8,753 bases of DNA, taken from the NCBI GenBank assembly GCA_937858455.1, contig CALLYN010000689.1, positions 1 through 8,753 of the forward strand. The letters run 5' to 3'. This document shows positions 1 to 3,903 of this stretch, in pieces (position 1 is the stretch's first letter; each line of letters starts with the position of its first letter). The notes under the pieces are model-generated. The model was not told where the DNA came from. It did no database searches and was given only the letters and a program-made list of their open reading frames with translations. This stretch comes from an uncultured Kouleothrix sp. (lineage in GTDB: Bacteria; Chloroflexota; Chloroflexia; Chloroflexales; Roseiflexaceae). A program made the position numbers and the translations under genes.

Positions 1-334
1 CGCCGATGCCAAGCACGCCGCCGAGCGCCAGGCCGCCGCCGAGCTGTTCGGCGCCCTGCCGCAGGCCGGCCACTACCTCGCGCTGTGGGACGAATACGCG
101 CGCGGCGCCAGCCGCGAGGCCCGGCTCGTCAAAGGGCTCGATCGGATCGAGATGCTCGCGCAAGCGCTGGCCTACGAGCGCGCCGGCAGCCGCGCGCTGG
201 CCGAGTTCTGGGAAGGCGCCGGCGCGGGCTGGGACGACGAATTCCCCACGCTGCGCCAGCTGGCCGCCATCCTGATCGAGCAGCGCGCGGCACTTGACAC
301 GCGCCCGGCGCGCGGGGTATACTGTACGCAGTGA
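1..334 (+). CDS. HD-domain phosphohydrolase, YfbR/HDDC2-like (3' part only)
   Basis: The reading frame is open from base 2 to a TGA at 332-334, giving about 110 residues; the N-terminal part with the HD metal-binding motif lies outside the window. The visible part matches the C-terminal half of the HD_3/HDDC2/YfbR 5'-deoxynucleotidase family: a KHxAERQAAxELF helix, then LWDEYARGASREARLVKGLDRIEM, where the Asp of 'KGLDR' corresponds to the late metal-binding Asp of the HD fold, then a QALAYE helix and a 'LAEFWEGAGAGWDDEFP' segment like the family's 'LQDFYDSTAGKFNHP'. Known members are cytosolic, metal-dependent and dephosphorylate deoxynucleoside 5'-monophosphates; the substrate here is inferred. 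The last codons (TRPARGVYCTQ) diverge from the family and overlap the promoter of the next transcription unit, so the tail seems to have been shaped by regulatory sequence. It is probably not cotranscribed with the Mg2+ genes, apart from readthrough. Confidence 0.82.
   Translation, partial: ADAKHAAERQAAAELFGALPQAGHYLALWDEYARGASREARLVKGLDRIEMLAQALAYERAGSRALAEFWEGAGAGWDDEFPTLRQLAAILIEQRAALDTRPARGVYCTQ
294..323 (+). promoter_or_regulatory. Sigma-70-type promoter for the M-box operon
   Basis: A perfect -35 box TTGACA (294-299) and a near-perfect -10 box TATACT (318-323) are separated by 18 bp. The predicted transcription start is near 330, just inside the stop codon of the upstream gene and about 27 nt before the riboswitch P1 helix. 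The whole promoter lies inside the 3' end of the HD-domain coding sequence. Housekeeping-type recognition is inferred from the consensus match and from the fit to the riboswitch downstream. Confidence 0.8.
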
Positions 335-356
335 TAAAAATCACGTACCGATGGTC

Positions 357-515
357 GCTCCTTCGTTAGGCGCGGCGCTCACACAAACACAGGTCACTGT
401 CCCGAACCGTCGAAAGACGCTAAGGGGCACACGGCGCGGCCCGGCCTAAGGGTCACGTCAAGGTGACTGCACGGCGCTACGTTGTGTGAGTGCTTAAGCT
501 CAACCAGGGGGGAGA
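357..515 (+). promoter_or_regulatory. M-box (ykoK leader) Mg2+ riboswitch
   Basis: The leader carries the conserved M-box blocks in order. 'TCGTTAGGCG' (364-372) matches the family's CGTTAGGTGAGGCTCC start. The core 'GTCCCGAACCGTCGAAAGACG' region (399-419) is followed by 'CTAAGGGGCAC' (420-430), compare 'CCCRAAAWGTCCAAAGACGCYAAYGGG'. 'GAGTGCTTAAGCTC' (488-501) matches 'CAGTGCTAAAGCTC'. Helices fit. P1 is 358-364 with 508-514. A long P2 of 12 bp is 375-386 with 482-493. A GAAA-tetraloop hairpin is CGTC 408-411 with GACG 416-419. A peripheral hairpin is GTCAC 452-456 with GTGAC 463-467. In known examples, binding of several Mg2+ ions folds the aptamer, closes P1 and shuts off Mg2+-transporter expression. 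The downstream genes (MgtE-like sensor, Nramp-related transporter) fit exactly. Confidence 0.92.
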
Positions 516-545
516 GGACAGCGCGAAGCCGCGTTTCCGCCCCCT
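506..545 (+). promoter_or_regulatory. Antiterminator of the M-box expression platform
   Basis: AGGGGG (506-511), the 3' side of riboswitch P1, is complementary to CCCCCT (540-545), the 5' arm of the terminator. A small hairpin CGCG-AAGC-CGCG (522-533) sits between the two and would stack inside the antiterminator. The pairing is mutually exclusive with both P1 and the terminator. With Mg2+ bound, P1 takes 508-514 and the terminator forms. Without Mg2+, 506-511 captures 540-545 and RNA polymerase reads on. The pairing is read directly from the sequence; the switching is inferred from known M-box behaviour. Confidence 0.7.
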
Positions 546-570
546 TGCACCCACTGCGAGGGGGCGTTTT
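538..570 (+). terminator. Intrinsic terminator controlled by the M-box
   Basis: An 11-bp stem (538-548 with 556-566; CGCCCCCTTGC against GCGAGGGGGCG, one G-U pair) with a 7-nt loop (549-555) is followed directly by TTTT (567-570). It lies 23 nt after the aptamer and overlaps the antiterminator. This is the expected off-state structure of a transcription-attenuating Mg2+ riboswitch. Confidence 0.9.
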
Positions 571-787
571 GATGGAGTTGTATGGACGGCGGTCATAGTT
601 CCACTGTAGCTCACATCCGCAACTTGGCGGCGCAACCCGCCGCTGCGCCCATCGCGTGGGCGCGCCTGTTGCCGGCCGCACGTCTGGCGCGCCTCCTCGG
701 CGCCTGACGCGTGCCGCCTCCGGCCCCCGCGCGTGAGTGGCGTAGGGGCCTTGTTTGCCGGCAGTCTGCGGCAGACGGAGGCGCGCA
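571..787 (+). other. Long untranslated leader between terminator and start codon
   Basis: About 217 nt follow the terminator before the first start codon, and no credible gene was found. The segment holds G/C-rich hairpins: GGCGG 626-630 with CCGCC 637-641; GCGCCC 645-650 with GGGCGC 658-663; and TGCCG 756-760 with CGGCA 769-773, the last ending just before the Shine-Dalgarno sequence GGAGG (777-781). None has a U-tract, so they are not obvious terminators. They could affect RNA stability or ribosome access, but this is speculative. Confidence 0.45.
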
Positions 788-2062
788 ATGCTCTTCCTCG
801 CATCGATCCTCGACAGCGCCGTCCACGGCGCAAGCGGCGAGCCGCTCGGCCGGCTCGACGACGTGATCGTGCATATCAGCGGCGACCCGTACCCGCCGAT
901 CAGCGGCCTGGTGGTGCGCGATCGCCGGCGGCTCTTCTTTGTTCCCGCATCCCAGCTCGTGTCGATCAACGGCGTCGCCAAGCTCAGCACCTCGACGGTC
1001 AACCTCGGCCCGTTCGGCCGGCGCGACGGCGAAGTGCTGCTGCGCAAGGACGTGCTCGACCACCAGATTATCGACATCACCGGCCGCCGGATTGTGCGCG
1101 TGAACGACGTGCAGCTGGCCCATACCGAGAGCGCCTACCGCCTGATCGGCGTTGATGTCAGCCCGCAGGCGCTGGTGCGCCGGCTGGGGCCGCGCCGCCT
1201 GGCCGACCGGATCATCGGCCGGCAGATCATCGACTGGCGCGAGGCCCAGTACCTCGCTAGCGCCGCGCCGGTGCAGCTCAAGGTCTCGTACGACCGGCTC
1301 TCCGAGATCAACCCCGTCGATCTGGCGCGCATCGTCGACGCGCTCTCGTACCGCGAGAGCGCCGAGATCGTCGCGGCCCTCGACGACGAGACCGCCGCCG
1401 AGACACTCGAGGAAGTCAGCGACGAGCGCCTGGCCGACCTGCTCGAGGGCATGGATCAGGAGCGCGCCGCCGATATTCTTGAAGAGATGGCGCCCAGCGC
1501 CGCTGCCGACGTGCTGGAAGATCTCGATGACGAGGTGGCCGAGCAATTGCTGGCGCGCATGGAGCCCGAAGAGGCCGCCGACGTGCAGCAGCTGCTGGCC
1601 TACGACGAAGACAGCGCCGGCCGGATCATGACCACCGACTTCGTGCGCGTGCGCGTTGGCTCCAGCGTAGGCGAGGCGCTGCAGCTCATCCGCGCGCTCG
1701 AAGAGGTGCCCGACCCGCTGCTGGCGGTGTATGTCGTCGGCGATCAGCCCGACGGCGCCACGCCCTCCGCGCCGCTGGCCGACGACGAGCCGGCCTACCT
1801 GCACGGCATTGTGCGGCTGCGCAACCTGATCCTGGCCGCCCCCGGCACGCCGCTCACCGAGATAATGGACGACGATGTGCCGACCGTCAGCCCCGAAGAT
1901 CGGGCCGAAGACGCCGCACGCGTGCTCGCCGAGTACAACTTGCTGGCCGTGCCGGTGCTCGACGAGACCGGCCGCATGATCGGCATTGTCACCGTCGACG
2001 ATGCGCTGGCGGTGATGCTGCCCGAGATCTGGCAGCGCCGTGGCGCGCGCGCCTTCGGGTAG
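788..2062 (+). CDS. Soluble PRC-barrel / MgtE-N / CBS-pair protein (Mg2+ sensor-like, no channel domain)
   Basis: The protein has 424 aa. The ATG at 788 follows GGAGG (777-781) with a 6-nt spacer; an upstream in-frame ATG (755) lacks a comparable site. Residues 1-60 and about 84-125 look like two PRC-barrel-like halves ('SGEPLGRLDDVIV', 'ITGRRIVRVNDVQL'). Residues about 155-275 form the acidic helical MgtE N-domain, with repeated 'AAEILEEM/AAADVLEDL' helices and the hallmark 'YDEDSAGRIMTTDFV' (272-286). Residues 277-410 form a CBS pair ending 'VPVLDETGRMIGIVTVDDAL'. There is no hydrophobic segment after the CBS pair, whereas true MgtE channels carry five transmembrane helices there. In MgtE the N/CBS module binds Mg2+ and closes the pore. 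Stand-alone relatives with this domain order are known in Actinobacteria, mostly without assigned function. Sitting under an M-box and before an Nramp-type transporter, it probably senses Mg2+ and regulates that transporter (inferred). The many Asp/Glu residues fit Mg2+ binding. Confidence 0.88.
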   Translation: MLFLASILDSAVHGASGEPLGRLDDVIVHISGDPYPPISGLVVRDRRRLFFVPASQLVSINGVAKLSTSTVNLGPFGRRDGEVLLRKDVLDHQIIDITGRRIVRVNDVQLAHTESAYRLIGVDVSPQALVRRLGPRRLADRIIGRQIIDWREAQYLASAAPVQLKVSYDRLSEINPVDLARIVDALSYRESAEIVAALDDETAAETLEEVSDERLADLLEGMDQERAADILEEMAPSAAADVLEDLDDEVAEQLLARMEPEEAADVQQLLAYDEDSAGRIMTTDFVRVRVGSSVGEALQLIRALEEVPDPLLAVYVVGDQPDGATPSAPLADDEPAYLHGIVRLRNLILAAPGTPLTEIMDDDVPTVSPEDRAEDAARVLAEYNLLAVPVLDETGRMIGIVTVDDALAVMLPEIWQRRGARAFG

Positions 2063-2118
2063 CGCGGTCGTCGTCAGTTCGCTGTGATCTTGCTGATCAT
2101 CATGAGACTTTATTGGAA

Positions 2119-2295
2119 TAGGACTTACGCAGTTGCCTTGTCCGGCTCCCGCAATCGGGCGCATTTGCCTGCGGCAGCATGGTACTTCTCCATCTTCTGT
2201 CTGAGTTTTTCCGCACTCCGCGCGGAAAAACCCATACAATAAACGAGGTAGTACCGCTCTACCGAAGGCTAAGCCCGCCAACTGCGTAAGTCCTA
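2119..2295. mobile_element. MITE-like nonautonomous element with 15-bp inverted ends and TA duplication
   Basis: Perfect terminal inverted repeats GGACTTACGCAGTTG (2121-2135) and its complement (2279-2293) are each flanked by TA (2119-2120, 2294-2295), giving a 173-bp element plus a TA target duplication. TA duplication is typical of IS630/Tc1-mariner transposition and also occurs in some IS5-related groups, so the parent family is uncertain. The interior holds a perfect 10-bp hairpin (2205-2214 with 2222-2231) whose arms run T-rich then A-rich, so it does not resemble a terminator on either strand. No transposase is encoded. A 36-codon minus-strand frame (2125-2235) is the only internal ORF with an ATG that I noticed, and it is probably incidental. 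The element lies in the 290-nt gap between the MgtE-N/CBS gene and the transporter. A diverged relative of its right half is at 6590-6689. Confidence 0.8.
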
Positions 2296-2352
2296 CAGTC
2301 TATTACAATGCTGGGGTGGGTCGGCCTCGGCGGCTAGAAATGGAGTACACGC

Positions 2353-3669
2353 GTGGCACACGATCACGAGAGTGCCCAGGCCATCGCAGCACACGAGCCG
2401 GCCGCCCCGCCCGACACGGTGCGCGAGCGCCTGCGCAGGCGCCGCCGCACGCTCTGGCCCTACCTGCTGGCGCTTGGGCCGGGCCTGCTGGCCGCCAGCG
2501 CCGGCAACGACGCCGGCGGCATCGCCACCTACGCCTCGGCCGGCGCATCATACGGCTATGGCCTGCTCTGGGCTATGGTGATCGTCACGATCTGCGTCGG
2601 CGTGGTGCAAGAGATGAGCGCGCGGCTAGGCGCGGTGACGGGCAAAGGCTTCTCCGACCTAGTGCGCGAGAACTTCTCGCTGCGCGTGACGGCGCTGATC
2701 CTGCTCACGCTGTTCGTCGCCAATTTCGGCATCATCGTCTCGGAGTTTGTTGGCATCGCCGCCGCCGCCGAGCTGTTCGGCGTCAGCCGCTATGTCGCCG
2801 TGCCAGTCACCGCCGGCCTGGTGTGGCTGCTGATCACCCGCGGCTCGTACGACCGCGTCGAGAAGATTTTCCTGGTGCTGACGCTCGGCTTCTTCGCGTA
2901 TATCGGCGCGGCCTTTCTGGCGCGGCCCGATTGGGGCGAGGTGCTTGTGGCCACCGCGCTGCCGCGCCCGCCGCTCGAGGTCGGCTACCTGCAGCTGCTG
3001 ATCGCGCTGATCGGCACGACGATCTCGCCCTACATGCAGCTCTACGTCCAGTCGTCGGTGGTCGAGAAAGGCGTGACGCCCGAGGAGTACCGCTACACCC
3101 GCTTCGACGTGTTCGTCGGCACGCTGTTTGCCGGGCTGGTCGCGTCGTTCATTATTATCGCCACCGCCGCCACGCTGTTCCCGCGCGGCATTGCGATCGA
3201 AACCGCCGCCGACGCTGCGGTGGCGCTCGAGCCGGTGGCCGGGCCATACGCGCGGCTGCTGTTCGGCCTGGGGCTGCTGGGCGCCTCGCTGCTGGCGGCC
3301 GGCGTGCTGCCGCTGGCCACAACCTATGTGATGAGCGAGGCGCTGGGGTTCGAGCGCGGCGTATCGCGCTCGTGGAGCGAGGCGCCGATCTTCATGGGCC
3401 TGTTCACCGGGCTGGTGGTGGTGGGCGCGCTGCTGGCGCTCATCCCCGGCCTGCCGCTGATCCAAGTGCTGGTGGGCGTGTATGTGCTGAACGGCCTGCT
3501 GCTGCCGATCGAGCTGTTCGCGATCCTCGCGCTGGTGAACAACCGCGAGCTGATGGGCGAGCATACCAACCGCCGTGGCTACAATGCGCTGGCCTGGGCA
3601 ATTACGATCGTCGTCAGCCTGCTCTCGATCTCGCTGATTGCGATCACAGTGCTGGGGTGGTTCGTTTAG
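2353..3669 (+). CDS. Nramp-related Mg2+ transporter (NRMT-type)
   Basis: The protein has 438 aa. It starts with GTG (2353), preceded by GGAG (2342-2345) and a 7-nt spacer. A charged, His- and Arg-rich cytosolic N-terminus (1-33) precedes about 11 hydrophobic helices. The Nramp fold is clear from 'LGPGLLAAS' and 'AGASYGYGLLW' around helix 1 and from the C-terminal 'LNGLLLPIELFAILALVNNRELMGEHTNR'. The two ion-site motifs are not those of Mn2+/Fe2+ transporters. Helix 1 has D53-A-G-G56 instead of DPGN. Helix 6 has 'GTTISPYMQ' (221-229), so Ser225 replaces the conserved Met and Tyr-Met replaces His-Asn. Loss of the soft Met ligand is the signature of NRMTs, prokaryotic Nramp homologues shown to carry Mg2+ (and Mn2+). 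The upstream M-box independently supports Mg2+ as substrate. It probably imports Mg2+ across the cytoplasmic membrane and is cotranscribed with the MgtE-N/CBS gene, since no terminator or convincing promoter is visible in the gap between them. Calling it mntH would be misleading. Confidence 0.88.
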   Translation: MAHDHESAQAIAAHEPAAPPDTVRERLRRRRRTLWPYLLALGPGLLAASAGNDAGGIATYASAGASYGYGLLWAMVIVTICVGVVQEMSARLGAVTGKGFSDLVRENFSLRVTALILLTLFVANFGIIVSEFVGIAAAAELFGVSRYVAVPVTAGLVWLLITRGSYDRVEKIFLVLTLGFFAYIGAAFLARPDWGEVLVATALPRPPLEVGYLQLLIALIGTTISPYMQLYVQSSVVEKGVTPEEYRYTRFDVFVGTLFAGLVASFIIIATAATLFPRGIAIETAADAAVALEPVAGPYARLLFGLGLLGASLLAAGVLPLATTYVMSEALGFERGVSRSWSEAPIFMGLFTGLVVVGALLALIPGLPLIQVLVGVYVLNGLLLPIELFAILALVNNRELMGEHTNRRGYNALAWAITIVVSLLSISLIAITVLGWFV

Positions 3670-3709
3670 CAGCTGCTTGTTACCACATCCGGCTGATCGC
3701 GTGCTGTTT

Positions 3710-3812
3710 GGTGGGGGTTCGGGGGCGGCACAGCCGCCCTTGAATTTTAAGATGCCCCGCCCGGCGAAGCCTATGGTGGGGGTTCGGGGGCGGCACAGCC
3801 GCCCCCGAATTT
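3710..3812. repeat. Two direct copies of a hairpin repeat
   Basis: A 38-bp motif, GGTGGGGGTTCGGGGGCGGC plus ACAGCCGCCC(TT/CC)GAATTT, occurs at about 3710-3747 and 3775-3812 with a 65-bp period. The first copy is followed by the beginning of the next hairpin module (GCCCCGCCCGGCGAAGCC, 3754-3771), which breaks off. The second copy is followed by the complete version (3811-3857). The block is therefore one truncated and one full unit of a composite repeat, resembling REP/BIME-type intergenic repeats. Confidence 0.85.
3718..3748 (+). terminator. Probable intrinsic terminator after the NRMT gene (first repeat hairpin)
   Basis: TTCGGGGGCGGC (3718-3729) pairs with GCCGCCCTTGAA (3733-3744), a 12-bp stem with two G-U pairs and a 3-nt loop ACA, followed by TTTT (3745-3748). 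It lies 48 nt after the transporter stop codon on the sense strand. Compared with copy two (CCCCCGAA), the two base changes turn G-C into G-U pairs, so the hairpin is kept in RNA. Confidence 0.6.
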
Positions 3813-3818
3813 GCTTTT
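3783..3818 (+). terminator. Second terminator-like hairpin (second repeat copy)
   Basis: TTCGGGGGCGGC (3783-3794) pairs perfectly with GCCGCCCCCGAA (3798-3809), with loop ACA, followed by TTTGCTTTT (3810-3818). The T-rich tail is also the start of the next long hairpin. It is a likely backup stop for transcription coming from the transporter. On the minus strand the flank is C-rich, so it is a poor terminator for the convergent gene. Confidence 0.5.
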
Positions 3819-3857
3819 ATGCCCTGCCCGGCGAAGCCGGGCAGGGCATAAAAGCAA
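3811..3857. repeat. Perfect 22-bp inverted repeat with GAA loop
   Basis: The arm 3811-3832 (beginning TTGCTTTTATGCCC) and the arm 3836-3857 are exact reverse complements around GAA (3833-3835). A 22-bp perfect arm with a 3-nt spacer would form a very stable hairpin or cruciform. There is no U-tract after it on either strand. It sits between two convergent genes, a typical place for REP-like or small mobile palindromic elements. Confidence 0.9.
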
Positions 3858-3903
3858 GTGATCAAACGAAGTGAGTTTGAGCGGCCGGCCAAATGCGCCG
3901 CAA

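Noticed and set aside
2205..2231. MITE internal hairpin as a terminator between the two Mg2+ genes
   Set aside because: The T-rich arm is 5' and the A-rich arm 3', so no U-tract follows the stem on either strand.
2125..2235. 36-codon minus-strand frame inside the MITE (MGFSARSAEKLRQKMEK...)
   Set aside because: No ribosome binding site was identified and the corresponding frame is not maintained in the related copy at 6590-6689, so DNA-level rather than protein-level similarity explains it.
611..2281. 556-codon open frame on the minus strand across the MgtE-N/CBS gene
   Set aside because: It is a shadow frame produced by high G/C third positions. The protein is low-complexity (His, Gln, Gly, Ala, Arg rich) with no family resemblance, and the plus-strand gene has clear domains and a ribosome binding site.
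2281..2309. TACAAT (2304-2309) as a -10 box for a separate transporter promoter
   Set aside because: No -35-like hexamer occurs at 16-18 bp spacing; readthrough from the M-box operon is simpler.
2316..3743. 475-codon plus-strand frame overlapping the transporter in another phase
   Set aside because: It is Arg/Ala-rich with no recognisable domain; the overlapping frame from 2353 encodes a clear Nramp fold.
3710..3812. CRISPR array
   Set aside because: Only two direct copies, each a G/C palindrome, with a 'spacer' that is itself part of the repeat family; no further units or cas genes.
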